NCBI RefSeq assembly: GCF_963675165.1
Contig: NC_087393.1
Span: 622,502-686,501, forward strand
DNA length: 64,000 bases
DNA from: Halichondria panicea
Taxonomy: Eukaryota; Porifera; Demospongiae; Suberitida; Halichondriidae
Reading direction: 5' to 3'
A program made the position numbers and the translations under genes. Below are positions 23,041-36,004 of the stretch, in pieces (position 1 is the first letter of the stretch; each line of letters starts with the position of its first letter). The notes under the pieces were generated by a model, which was given only the letters and a program-made list of their open reading frames with translations, did not search any database and was not told the DNA's origin.

Positions 23041-24248
23041 ATGGCCACTGCTGCTGGAGACCATGTTCAGGTATTATTTCTTTCTGCCAATAGCTAGAGT
23101 ATATCCTCATGCACTGCAGGCTGGCCCTGAAGTCCAAGTAGTACTAGGTCAGATCAACCTTGAAACTGAGCCTCAGCCCTCAACCCAGGAGGAAAATGAA
23201 AACGTTAACAGTTCTCTGGTTGGAAGCTACCCTTTGCCGGATGTGGCTGGGACTTCACTCTATAAGGTATGTCTTGTATCCTTATATACTTGGCATCAAT
23301 CATTATTATTATGCCTCGAGGCATAGCCGCACAAGGGATACGGTAAAAGCTGACTGTGTGTGTGTGTGTGTCTATCTGTGTTTTTTAGGAGATGAGAACC
23401 GAAATGAATGAACTTCGTATTAGAGCTGAAGCTGCTGAACAACAGGTTGGATGTGAAGCATTATGGGACTTGTGAATTTAATATACTTTTTCAGGTGAAA
23501 AAAGTGCTAGGGGAAAAGAAGAGCAATTAGTCCAGAAAACAGAAAAGTTGCGCCAAGTAACAAAGGAGAAAGCTGAGATGTCTCAAATTGTTAAGACGCT
23601 GGAAAACAAAGCAGATGACCTTAAAAAGCAACTAGCTGACAGTAAAAGGGAATTGTCTGAAGAAGTCGAACAGGCTAAGCAGAAGGACGAGAAGCTCAGA
23701 GAAGCTACACACGAGTTGGAGACATACAGAGAACAGATAGAAGAATTTAAAAAGCAACTTACTGGTGCTAGTGAAGAGGTGTGGATTTGCATTTTCTCAT
23801 CATAATTATACATATTTTTTAACAGGAGAAACATCTCAAGTCTGTAATTGCTGACCTGAAGAAACAAGTGGAAGATCTGACAGCCGAGAAGGAGGTTCTT
23901 GAAAAGAAAATTGCTGAGTTACATGAACAGGTTGATAGCTTAAAACAACAAATGGATAACCTCGAAACTCAAAACAAGAAAGTCCAAGAGAAGATGGATG
24001 AGGTACGGTGTAAGTATTTCACATCTCTTGCATGTAAATTCCTCTCTCTCACGTACACGTAGTGTGTCCAAAAAGAAGACTTGGATAAAATGCAAGAGGA
24101 TATGAAGAAGGAAATGGCGGAGGAGCTGGATCGTCGCTGTAAAAAAGAGCAGATAGAGATGCAAGACAAGTTCAACCTGTTGCTAAAACAACTAGAGCCT
24201 GTCTTGTCTGGTAATAGGCCTTTACAACAATTACAGGACATTTTATAA
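23041..24248 (+). pseudogene. Coiled-coil type B copy with single-base frame loss
   Basis: Exons 23041-23070 (MATAAGDHVQ), 23120-23266, 23389-23445, 23495-23778, 23826-24002 and 24063-24248. Everything aligns with the type B pattern, but exon 4 lacks one nucleotide near 23520 relative to the sister copies (GGGGAAAAGAAGAGC), giving TAG a few codons later; downstream the coiled coil is clean in the shifted frame. The large exon is also shorter than in copy 1. The 3' end differs from the others: no final intron is used and the frame ends LQQLQDIL. The copy at 8.5 kb is broken at almost the same codon, though by 2 nt. Expression evidence would decide whether this is a pseudogene. Confidence 0.65.
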
Positions 24249-24413
24249 TTTGCAAACCAACTTTTTGTATAATTTTTATAGCTATATAACAGTAAAAATT
24301 GTCATAAACATTTTTTGCAGACATAATACTGTAACCACCATAAAAAATAACACATGAAGCTGACATAAAAATTTTGGGGTGATCTTAATCGTTTTTATAA
24401 TCGTAAAGTCTCT

Positions 24414-27400
24414 CTAAAGTGGGTAGGGTGGTTGTCCAGCCGGTGCATCAGTGGGGTAGGGGGGCGTGGCTCCTACCACTCCAGGGGGGGTGGGGTCTGT
24501 GGGGGGGAGGAAGAGTATCGTTATTATACATAGCTTCAAGTTGTGTACAAAACCAAAATGCTTAACTGAATGCCATTAGTAAGTGCTACTATATATACGT
24601 ACTGGTACTGGACACATGTATGATGTATCTGTGTACATGTACAATGTACCTTGCAAGTTGACGCTGTGCCTGGTTCTGAGTGGTGGAGGGTTGGGTTTGA
24701 GTCCATTGGCCTTCATAAAGGAGGTCAACTGTCCCGGGATCTCAGCCAGTGTCTCACGAGCCTGTGTCAGGAGAGGGGGGTGGGTCAAAGCTAACATCCT
24801 AGTACTAGGCTACTACACTTAAAAGCATTCCTCAGTGTATGTACTATAGTATAAGCCCATAAATGTATGAGCTCCTGGTATAAGCCAGGGACATTGACCT
24901 GCATGCTCAGTAGAGGAGCTATAGCTATATATTCTACTCAACTGGAACTCACATATATTATTCTAGCTGATTGCTAGTAGCTCAGGTAATTCCCTTACGA
25001 AAGGCTACCACTAAGGCTCCACACATGACCCCACCCCACCCCACCCACTCATATATCCGCCCACTCACCAGTGAGAAGTCTGCACCTCCTTTGCTCTTAA
25101 ACTGTCGTAGTGGTACAAACTGAACAATGTCCCGGGTCATCTTCTCACCATACTTGTTAGCTAGGGGATTATCGTCAGCATCCAGTACTTCCTGAGTGAG
25201 TGGGTGGAGGGACAGTGAAGCCATACATAATACACAATACACACACACACACACACACACCATCTTGGTGAAGTCGGCCCCGCCCACTCCCACTATCACG
25301 ATGGAGAGAGGTAGTTTGGAAGCGGCCACAATCCGGTCAGTGGTCCGTGACATGTCCGAGATCTCACCATCCTACACAATGGGGAGGGGGGACATACGTG
25401 TAGAATAACTGGATGCTATGGTAGCTAGTATACACGTGTTCTGTTTCTATCCTACCGTGATTCATGAGACTATGTTTAGAATAGCTATAGTATTAGCTGG
25501 GGGGTACTGTGGTAGCCTTGCTAGCCCCTACCGTGATGACGAGGAGGATGTTGTAGCTCTGAGAGTCCTGGGTGATAGAGTCCTGACAGCTCTCAATTAT
25601 CTTGTCCAGGAATGTAGAGAAATTGGTCGGCCCGTACAGTTGCACCTGACTCAGTGTGTAGTGGTAGGCATCCAGGATACCCTGTGTGGGTGTGTGTGGG
25701 GGTGTGTGTGGGGGGGAGTGTGTGTGTGGTGAGGGAATATGTGTGTGGGGGTGTGTGTGGGGGGAGTGTGTGTGGGGGGGAGTATGTGTGTGGGGGTGTG
25801 TGTGGGGGGGAGTGTGTGTGTGTGGGTGTGTGTGGGGGGGGAGTGTGTGTGTTAACTAGGTACACCTAGGAGGGGGGAGCAGTGGAAATGAAATGCTCTT
25901 AGCACTAAAAACAGTCAGAATACACACGTGCACACACACACACACACTACACACACACGTACCTGCACTCCGTACACCTCTGGTTTTTGAAAGTTGGAGT
26001 TGAGAGGGAAGCAATGCGAGACGTCACCATTTGGAGGTAATCTCCCACCAAAACCAAATGCTGGTATGAGCTGGTCACTGTCGTACGGGGCCAACACACT
26101 CGCCACACTCTTGATGGCCTGCACATACTCATTGTCCTGTGTGTGTGTGGGGGGGTGGGGTCACACAGAGTTAGTGGGAACGATTACAGAGAATTGGTTA
26201 TTTCAATCCAAAGTTCTGGTACTAAAAAAAGCCTTGTTTTTGGTTTAAACTCAATGGTCATTGTCACACTCACTGAGTAAGGATTGTTGTAGTGAAGAGA
26301 CGAGGACTCTTGTGGGTTGCCATTGGACGCCTGTGAGATATATAATTATGTGTAAACTAGGCTACTAATAAGTACAGCAATGCACAGTGACATGTTGTTA
26401 GCACGTACACATGATTGTGTATCTTACAGTGAAATCAACGGCCATCTGCATATTAATCTGACATCCTCCTCTAACAAAGTCCATGAAACTGTACTCTGGA
26501 GTAGCCCTGTAAGGAACAGTGGATTATCACATGACAAGTGCTTGTACAAGGTGTGCCATGGCTCTAACTGTTCAAGCAAAATTGTTTGGGTAAAGATCCT
26601 TAACCCAACAAGAGATAAACAGATTATATTCTACTAACCATAGTGCTCATTACCTCACAACTTTGAAATTTAGTGTCCCAGAGCTTGTGTACTTTTTCTT
26701 TTTCTTTTTTTCCTCATTCATGACAGCTAGATTGTACACTTGGCCCCCTCTGAAGAAAGCAATCAACATACGTACAATAATATATAGCAAGACTCTAAAG
26801 CAAGGCACAGATTTGTCTAACCTTTCAGGGCATATCTCCCTAAGAGTGGCAGTGCACGAACCAATGTAGTCATGATCACCTGACCTGAGATGACACAGAG
26901 CAAAATATATAAAAAGAAAAAACAGAAATGCTTACTCTAATTCTAAAGTGTGCAAAACCAAATTATGGTACGTCCCACTCACTGTGTACACTAGCTGTTA
27001 TGTCTGTACTGTACTGGTTGACATACTTCTAATAAGGTTTGCATTTCAAGTGGAGTAACGAAACTAACGCAAATGACACAATAATTGAGGTCAATCCTCT
27101 GCTAATCGCTGTATTGTAACATTACACGCCATGCTCTCTAGTCTCTGTGAGACCACCACCTCTCATAATTATAATCCACTAACTTGTTCCAGTCCCAGAC
27201 AGTGAACTTGATGACCCTGTCCCAGTCACCACTGCATAGTCTCTGAATGGACATGGAGAATGATGGCCAAATTGGATCCAGAGTCTTGAGCTTGGGCTCT
27301 GATCTGTACACCTCAGTGAATGTACCACCTTCTTGGGACTTGGCTATCTCAAAGAATGGGTCCGACTGAATGGAAGGAGGTTAGTACATGTAGTTGAGTT

Positions 27401-27534
27401 TCATATTGTTCTCTCCTCACCTTTCCAAAGAAGTCTTTCTTGTCTAGTTTGGTAGCTGTGAGATGCATTTCAATGTTGAACTTTGAGTCCTGTACCTCCT
27501 CCACACGAATAACTATCTTACCACGAGTTGCACC

Positions 27535-27603
<69 letters not shown>

Positions 27604-28323
27604 CGTGCGTGTGTGTGTGCGAGATATACTCATATCTGGCTATAAATAAAAGGTACAGAAACCACTACTGAAACACAATCTCACAATGAATGGTGGGCAA
27701 ACACATACACTGCAATAAATACATTAATTACTGTACAGGTCTACATTGTATGCGATCACTTCCAGGATAATAGGGCCTCAGTGCAAAAAAACACCCCAAA
27801 GTGGAGAGTGCAAAGGTGACATGAGCTAATATGCCATTATTAAGCATACCCTTTGCCCTGAGGGTTCTCTTGTACTCCTGACCAGCTGTCACAATGTCAG
27901 CCAGTGTACACTCCAACTGCCCGATGAGGTCATGCTTGCTAGTGTCCTCGAGATGCTTCTTGTCGTCTATGTCGTACACAACAAACTTGAGCTTCTGAAT
28001 CTCCTCAAATTGGTAGTTCATCAAAATCGTCTTGGCAAACTAAATAGTTTGAAATCCCCGATAATGAAGTATACAGCACTTTATATAGACACCTATGTTA
28101 GTGCCAGTTTACAATACACACAAAACACCTTTGGATTGAGGTTGTTGTCAATGACTTCAGTTTTGTCCATCAAGACCCAAGTGTCGCCATTGCTGCTGGC
28201 CTGATAGATGAACACAGCTGGGTCACTCTTGGAGAAGTGGTCAAGATCCTTCAGATTCTCACAAGAGAGGGAGAGCTCCACCTTGGAGAAAACTTCCCTT
28301 GGAGCAAAGGATTGTGCGGCCAT
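24414..28323 (-). CDS. Copine: tandem C2 domains plus copine/von Willebrand A domain
   Basis: Fourteen exons on the minus strand (28129-28323, 27850-28039, 27421-27533, 27184-27365, 26822-26884, 26654-26749, 26428-26506, 26274-26330, 25963-26136, 25532-25681, 25261-25371, 25069-25191, 24650-24761, 24414-24496) sum to 1728 nt, 575 residues, the usual copine size. C2A (about 10-125) has KSDPAVFIYQ and FVVYDID; C2B (about 135-265) has DFFGKSDPFFE, WDWNKSGDHDYIG and a poly-Lys linker (NEEKKKKKKYTSSG); the vWA-like domain (about 295-520) has GGCQINMQMAVDFT, IPAFGFGGRLPP and [12 protein letters not shown]. Copines are cytosolic proteins that bind phospholipid membranes through Ca2+-dependent C2 domains. 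Several introns begin or end in CA/GT repeats. The first exon lies 245 bp from the divergent mLST8 start. Confidence 0.95.
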
Positions 28324-28568
28324 TGGTCTCACTGCTATCAATTGTATTCCCTAGTGTATTACTTCTTACAACTCTAGCTAGCTAGCTTTGTCTACAGTAC
28401 AGAATCTGCAGAATGTGAGCTCAGCTCTAAAATGGGTGTGTCTGTATGCAGGTAAAGATCGTCATAGAGCTGATTTCTCAGGTCAGAGTTTAGGCATGGT
28501 TTAGGGGGAGGGGCTCGCTTTATTTTGGGCGTATCCTCACTTAGTTTGTGCTAAGTCAGCACAACAAA
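28324..28568. promoter_or_regulatory. Shared bidirectional promoter interval of copine and mLST8
   Basis: Only 245 bp separate the two divergent start codons, so both 5' UTRs and promoters must lie here. No TATA box is obvious; a short CTAG repeat (about 28374-28387) is present. Confidence 0.6.
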
Positions 28569-29133
28569 ATGGACTCTGGAAGCATTGTGCTTGTCACTGG
28601 TGGCTATGACCACTCCATCAAGTTCTGGTTCCCACATGATGGCGTATGCTACAGGACAGCGCAGCATCCCGAGTCTGTGAGTACAATAGCTTTGGATAAA
28701 AGCAAGATAAAAGTGTTGAACATTCCTATCTCTTGTGTTTGCACAGCAAGTGAACAGGATCGAGATTACTCCTGATAAGAGATACGTTGCAACAGCAGGT
28801 GTTCGTTTGTGTCAACACACTGAATACTATACAACATTCAAAGACATAATAATTGTCTCGTTCATATTACTAGCGTATTTTTATGTACCTACTCTCCAGC
28901 ACTATTATCAATAATTATATTTTGTCCCATACAGCTTTTCAGCAGATACGAATGTACGATGTTAATTCGTCAGAGCCCACTCCCGTGTACGTCTTCGAGG
29001 GCATGTCCAAGAATGTCACCTGTCTGGGTTTCTATGAGAACGGTCATTATATGTACTCTGGTGGAGAGGACTGTATGGCCAGGATATGGGATCTCAGGTA
29101 TTGTTATAGGTTTACATTACACCCCGCCCCCCC

Positions 29134-29227
<94 letters not shown>

Positions 29228-31446
29228 CAGTGTAATGTAGTTGTTTATTGTTGTGTCTTTGATCTGAATGAGATGGTGTCTTTAGATTTTTAGCTTGTTT
29301 TTGACAAAAATTGAAAATAAACTGTTCCAAATTCGAGATTTTTAAGCGTACCATCTGAAGGAGATCCTTCATAAAATCATACAGAACTCTATTTTAAGAG
29401 CCGACTAGTACTCTATGAAGCATATTTGATTGTATATATGTACCAGTACCTGACTGTCCCTCCTCTGCAGGGGGCGCTCCCAGCAGTGTCAGCGTCTGTT
29501 CCAGGTGAATGCCCCTGTGACGTGTATGTGTCTCCATCCCAACCAGGCCACCCTCATCGTGGGGGACCAGAGTGGGACCATTCACGTCTGGGACCTCAGC
29601 ACTGACCACAACGAGCAGCTGGTAAGGGACACAGTGCTCACTACACACCTGTTTTGCTCTAGAATTCATTCATAACATCAAGTATATTTTAATGAAAGTG
29701 CTATGTTATATGGACACATGGTATTTCCCTGTGTTCTATACACACTGTAGTGTTGCATATTATACCGTATAGTGACAAATTTTTGAGGCACATAATTTGG
29801 CGCTATACATGTATAGATGCAATACAGCATAGGAATTCCCATGTCCCACAAATGCACAGATGTGTCAGTTTGTTTCCCCTTGTTCACACAGATGTGTCAT
29901 TTTGTTTCCCCCTGTTCACACAGATGTGTCAGTTTGTTTCCCCCTGTTCACACAGATGTGTCAGTTTGTTTCCCCTTGTTCTCACAGATCCCAATACCTG
30001 ATGTTGCAATACACAGTCTCCACATTGACAGTGACGGTGCCTACTTGGCTGCTGTCAACAGCAAGGTGAGACAATACTGGTCATGCATTGTCCTGGCTTA
30101 CAATACCCCGGCTACCATCAATGCTGTAGGCAAGTAACATGCACATTGAGAAGCCCATACAGTACTGGTCATGCATTGTCCTGGCTTACAATACCCCGGC
30201 CACCATCAATGCTGTAGGCAAGTACATGCACAATGAGAAGCCCATAAAGGTCTGTATATGTAGCAATGCCATACATGCTACCATAGGCCAAATATCTGTA
30301 GAACAATGCACCGTGGTTTACTACATGTGGCCCCCCAATTAACTGCTGCAATCTATATGCTGTCATTATCATAAGCCTAGGTTGTTCTTTTGAGAGGGTC
30401 CATCATTAGACTTTCCATAATTATAAGGAATGTCATATTACAGTGCACGTACATGAAATACTGAGCTTTCTTTTCCTCTAATTCTGTCGCCAGGGCATCT
30501 GTTACGTGTGGAGCCTGTCCAGTGGTACTGGCACCAGCCCCATCACGCTTACTCCCAGAATCAAGAAACACGCCCACAAACGTCACGGCCTCAAGTGCTT
30601 GTTCAGCCCTGACTCCAGTCTACTAGCAACTACGTCAGCTGATGGTACATGTAAGGTGTGGTCGACGGCCGACTTCAACCTCCTTACCACCCTCAAGAAG
30701 AACACAGACAAGTGGGTGTGGGACTGCGCCTTCTCATCTGACTCCCAGTACATTTTCACTGGTAAGCCCAACAGTATCGTTGTATAGCAGGAAATCTTAA
30801 GGGTGATTTTTTGGCAAATTAGCTATTTTGTTGTTTGTAGATGAAATGTTCCTGAGAGGACCAACCTTTGTTAATTGAACATCCACACATATTGCAATTG
30901 CTATATTTGTATGTACCTGGAAATGTACCCGGTATACTCCTACATGTAACTCTATATGATTTGGTTCATAGGTTAATGGACAGGTGGCATACCCTCCCTT
31001 CTATATATAGGCTTATTAGGGATGTGTGAATCATGTGATCTCCTACCTGTCTATACAATATAGTCTTGGTTTGAGCCCTAGTCTGTTAGTCTTATGAATC
31101 AGCCGCACTTTGATGACAAGGGAGTCCATTCTAGAGTGTGCACGATTAGAAATTGTGTACTGTTTTTATTTATTGGCATGTTTGGAAAGCAATGATGTGT
31201 CCGATTCCTTTATGATGGGTTTAGTAGAAATTAAAGGTCACATTGTTACGTAAAACTATAGCCACATTTATACTGTATGTATTTCACCCCCCTCCTCCCA
31301 CACACACCACACGCCACACACACACACACACAGCGTCCAGTGACCATGTTGCTAGGCTGTGGCATGTGGACAAGACGGAGCCCCTGAGGGAGTATCAGGG
31401 ACACACTAAAGCACTAACTGCAATAGCTTATAATGATAGGAGATAG
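28569..31446 (+). CDS. MLST8: mLST8 / G-beta-L: WD40 subunit of TOR complexes
   Basis: Seven exons: 28569-28676, 28747-28798, 28935-29097, 29471-29621, 29988-30065, 30494-30761 and 31334-31446. The product matches animal mLST8 along its length: [88 protein letters not shown] and [13 protein letters not shown]. These are the seven WD repeats expected of a full beta-propeller (about 310 residues). mLST8 binds the kinase domain of TOR and is part of TORC1 and TORC2. The ATG at 28569 follows an in-frame upstream MLSQHNK that is less conserved. Intron 4 contains a 31-bp tandem repeat, intron 5 a 90-bp duplication, and the last acceptor is a CA repeat. Confidence 0.96.
29124..29225. repeat. CA microsatellite in mLST8 intron 3
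   Basis: CCCC followed by CACA runs starting about 27 nt after the donor of exon 3; the Pro/His/Thr reading frames over it are artefacts. Confidence 0.9.
29852..29987. repeat. 31-bp tandem repeat ending in a splice acceptor
   Basis: About four copies of cacagatgtgtcagtttgtt plus tttccccctgtt; each unit contains a pyrimidine tract and CACAG. The last unit ends in TTCTCACAG, the acceptor of exon 29988-30065, so the repeat is a multiplied 3' splice site. Confidence 0.85.
30072..30243. repeat. 90-bp tandem duplication in mLST8 intron 5
   Basis: Two near-identical copies of a segment beginning tactggtcatgcattgtcct and ending gagaagcccata lie just downstream of the exon 5 donor. Confidence 0.85.
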
Positions 31447-32076
31447 GAAGATAGAATCAATCTTTAATTTATGGTAACAATTTTTTTGTATAATTAAATG
31501 CATTTCCTTGTTTTATTGTGTGTTCCAATGTTTTAAATTTATTTATTATAATTTTATTTTATAATTATTATTGTATGTTAATTGATTTCTCACCACGACC
31601 ATTAATTATTATTAGTGCTCCTTCTACAGCAATTTTCCATGGGGGAAAATATTATTTATACATAATCTACATTATACGATCTTTCCTATAATCTAAGCTA
31701 CATTTATATTAAAGCTACAGTCACGTATATATCTAACAGCGCCTCTTGTTTATTGTATACACCATCTCATAAACTAATATTTGATCAAGTTTAAAAGTTG
31801 TGCAGGGATCAGTGGGTGGGATATGATGCATCAGCATAATTATTACATCTGTAAGACAAATAACAACACGATGAAATGTTAGTGTTTAAGAGGTGAAGGA
31901 AATCACTGTACCGTTTTACATACATAAATAATAGCAATCTATTTTGACAAACCATACATTGCTGATATCTATTACTTATGTGTAACACTAAGAGTAAGTA
32001 CATTTAAAGTGCTTAAGCGTTATAAGCCCGCCATTAAGAGAGACAGTTTGTGCAGCTATGTGTGTGTGTGTGTTCA
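31447..32076. other. Convergent 3' flanks of mLST8 and the tweety gene
   Basis: Very AT-rich, with several possible polyadenylation hexamers; no coding sequence supported. Confidence 0.5.
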
Positions 32077-32503
32077 TCAGAGCTCCAGAGAGTCCCCGAT
32101 GTCAATATCACCACCTCTACTGGCCGGTCGTATGGCCACGTCGACAGTTCCATCGCTGTTGAAATGAGCCCCATTGGAGGGAGCGTTGCCACCACCGTAC
32201 TGGTTACTTAGGTCGTTGTACTGTGTGCGTGTGTGTGTGGGAGGGAGGGATGATGTAAAGTGTACGAAAGAGTACATAAATAATTATAGAGGTTGTGTGG
32301 TGTGTGTGTGGTGTGTGTGTGGTGTGTGTGTGTGGGGGGGGGGGGCAGAGATACATGTACCTACACTAGCAACGTCCTAAAAGTGAAAGGGTTAATTGTG
32401 AGAATTCATACAAAATAACGGTTACAGTGCTACAATATTTTTTGCACACATTAATTGCAACAGCTACTAAACTGGCTCAATCAATCTTAATACACTGTTG
32501 TAT

Positions 32504-32554
<51 letters not shown>

Positions 32555-35549
32555 GTACAAGTTGAGTGCATGTACTTCAATTACTTCAATTGTTCTACAT
32601 AATTATAATGCATACCTTAGGAGGCTCGTTGGGGAGTCCCTGAGGGCTGGTTCGGAGGTCAAATGCCTCGCCCCGGTAAGGGGTGTACTGCTGCTGTGTA
32701 CCGTACGAATCCCAGGGGGAGGGGCCTCCAGAGTTGGGGAAGTCGTACACCACCGTCTCATCATCATACTCTCTGTAAGGGGAGGGGGGCATGTAAGGAT
32801 TACCAACCTACAATCAATCAATAGGACCTATCTCTCTTATAGCATCTTTGAACAGCTATAAACACATTTATGTCATAAAACGTTACAAATGAGCTCGTTA
32901 AGATGGCATCTTAAAATAAAAGTACATTTATAGCCTGTTTTGACAAATATCATGGGCTATATATAGACATACTTTCCCTCTGCGAGTAGTCCAGCGTAGA
33001 AGGATCCACAGATAAGGATGAGCATCATAAAGACTGCCAACCCACACGCCATTCCAAACAAGACCACACTGAACACACTGCAGCAGGGAGGAGCAACAAC
33101 ACTCAACATTGTGTACAGTACACTGACCTGCACTTACACCTCTGAACCCAGCTAACTATGTACTGCTAAATATATGTACTGCTAGAGGATCGTGTTTAGG
33201 AATACACAAGTGACAAAGATCTTAAATACAAATACGTACGTGTACTTGCATACATAAAGATTCAAGACATGTGTACCAAATTCAGAAGTGAGAATGATAG
33301 GACCATCCTTACTAAGATAACAAATCACGAGTCTGGATATCCACCAAACACATCTGGCCAGAATAATCAGATGTTGGCTATTTTAAATCCTGAATTGCTT
33401 AATTTATGGCAAACTAAGCCTCCTAAATGGTACATGGGTATGTTTGTCTGGAGGGAGGGCTAGTACCGGTCACCACTAGATTAATATGGGCAGATCCCAG
33501 TACACAAATACATCTACAGCTGGCAGCACTTACTATCCATCAGTGCAGAGGTCAGAAAGGACATTGAGATAGGCGGAGTTGAGTACCTGACAGTCCGTCA
33601 GATCCTCCACACCCACCACAAACATGGAAGACACCCTAAAGTCCATAGATGCAGTGTTCAGCAGATTCTGCAGGAACAAAGAACACAATTCATGAATCAT
33701 CATTCTTATCTACTTAAGGGGTGGGTAATTAAAGAGTGGAGAATAGCAGGAGAGAAAGGAAGAGTGTTAAGAGATCCACCCCACCAACCAATGACTGTGT
33801 GTGGTTACTGTGCAGCCAAATTGTTCTACCTGAATGCTAGTATCAGGGTTTGAGCTTAGGTAGGCCTGAATGTCAGCCACGTCCATATTGATGGAAGTGT
33901 AGGTGATGGTGGCGTTGTCAAAGAAAGGCTGGAAGGGAGAGGAGTAGCATGTCTGGTTGCAGATCAGGTAGTAGTCCAGCACCTCCTCTGACACTGTGTG
34001 TGGGGGTGTGGGTGTGTGTGTGTGGGGGTGTGGGTGTGTGTGTGTGTGTGGGGGGGGATATGCATAATAATTAACGTATGTACTGATACAGTACGTATGT
34101 GTTACCATAATTATTTATTACTGGTGATGCTGAGGCTCAACTTTTGCTACAGATATGCACTGTACTGAGGAGAATGTACGCTTGCTTACCACTGTTGCTA
34201 GGGATTGCAGCTGTCAAGTTCCTTATCAGAGCATCAGGAGCAGAGCAGATGTCACCACTCACCTGTATACATGTACGTGGATAATAGGTACACATTCAAG
34301 TTCATTTATTCGCCTGCTTATACGTAGAGGCAACACTTATATATCCCCACTACACATGTGTGTGTGTGTGTGTGGGTGTGTGTGGGTGGGTGTGTGGCAC
34401 TCACCACAAGCAGAGCCAGATTTGCACCGACAGCCACCCACATGACAAACGTTGTGAGGAAAAACCCGACCATCATTCTGTACCAAATTAAACACAGTAG
34501 TTAGTTTTTGCCATGGCAACAGAAATCCGGAACAGCTAGCCATAACGATAAGAAATTGAAACTGTTATTTGTTATTTTTCGAGCGTCAATCAGAGCTATG
34601 TACATTTCTATATACGACGTTACATACAGTGCATGTCATTATATATAGCTATATACATGTACACACATAGTTACATGTATCTTGTCCTACTTCATTCTCA
34701 TTTTATACAGTAAAAAACCAACAGAGAAAGAACCTAAGAGCTACATATTTATACTGATGTGTGTACACCACTCTCTACACTAGCAATGTAAATGTTGATA
34801 CAGAAGTTACGCACTAGATAGAGAGAGCTAGGACACATGATAATCACATGATACTCACATGACCATACAGACGGGACTCTTGCAGCAAGCACTGAAGCAG
34901 ACTGATAGAGCCACGAGTAACAGGATAATGGTGGTCACTATCAGGTACGCCAATATTACCCAATGTCTGCAGAGGGGAAGGACACACAACATGACAATTA
35001 ATACATGTACACTCTTGAATTGTTATGCAGTCATAGGCACACTAAATTCATGTCAGTCTTTGATGGGTCTAATCCATCCTTTTAGGCAAGGCTACATGTA
35101 AAGGCCTAGTTTGATCTACATGTATGTACATGCATGCGTACATGCATGCGTACATGCATGCGTACATGCATGCGTAATGCAATGGCTGCTGTACTCCAAT
35201 ACGTGCATGTACTGTTTATAAAAAGAGTGTAGCTAGGTAATGTACTGTACATACAGCTGCAAGTTATATCTAAGAACAAACCTTGCTATCTCAAACACAT
35301 CCAGAGAATCAAAGACTGGGCCAAGGTCTCCGAAATCAACAAAAGATGCTTGGTTTTGTATCTGAGTGAAGACAGTCCCCAGACCTTGATTGAAAGCACG
35401 CAGTTTTATTGCAGAATCAGTCGTGTTGGAGGGTGCAGGTAGACCTTCAAGAGCTTCCTGCAACATTCCGAGGGTGGACTCAGTGCCAGCTGTGTCGTAG
35501 GAGAAGGACAGTGTCTGTGTGGGTGTGTGTGTGTGTGTGTGTGTGGTGT

Positions 35550-35588
<39 letters not shown>

Positions 35589-35665
35589 TGTGGTGTGTGC
35601 GTGTGTGTGTGTGTGTGGTGTGGTGTGTGTGTGCGTGCGTGTGTGTGTGTGGTGTGGTGCGTGCG

Positions 35666-35698
<33 letters not shown>

Positions 35699-35748
35699 TG
35701 TGCGTGGTGTGGAGTGTGCGTGTGCGTGTGTGTGGTGTGTGTGTGCGT

Positions 35749-35801
<53 letters not shown>

Positions 35802-35962
35802 TGTGGTGTGGTGTGGTGTGTGCGTGTGCGTGGTGCGTGTGTGTGTGTGTGGTGTGGTGTGTGCGTGTGCGGTATGGTGTGGTGTGTGTGTGGTGTGTGC
35901 GTGTGGTGTGGTGTGTGCGTGTGGTGTGGTGTGTGCGTGTGTGTGTGTGGTGTGGTGTGTGC

Positions 35963-36004
<42 letters not shown>

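Noticed and set aside
33269-33463. 64-codon plus-strand frame
   Set aside because: Lies wholly in a tweety intron antisense to the gene, without motif or splice partners.
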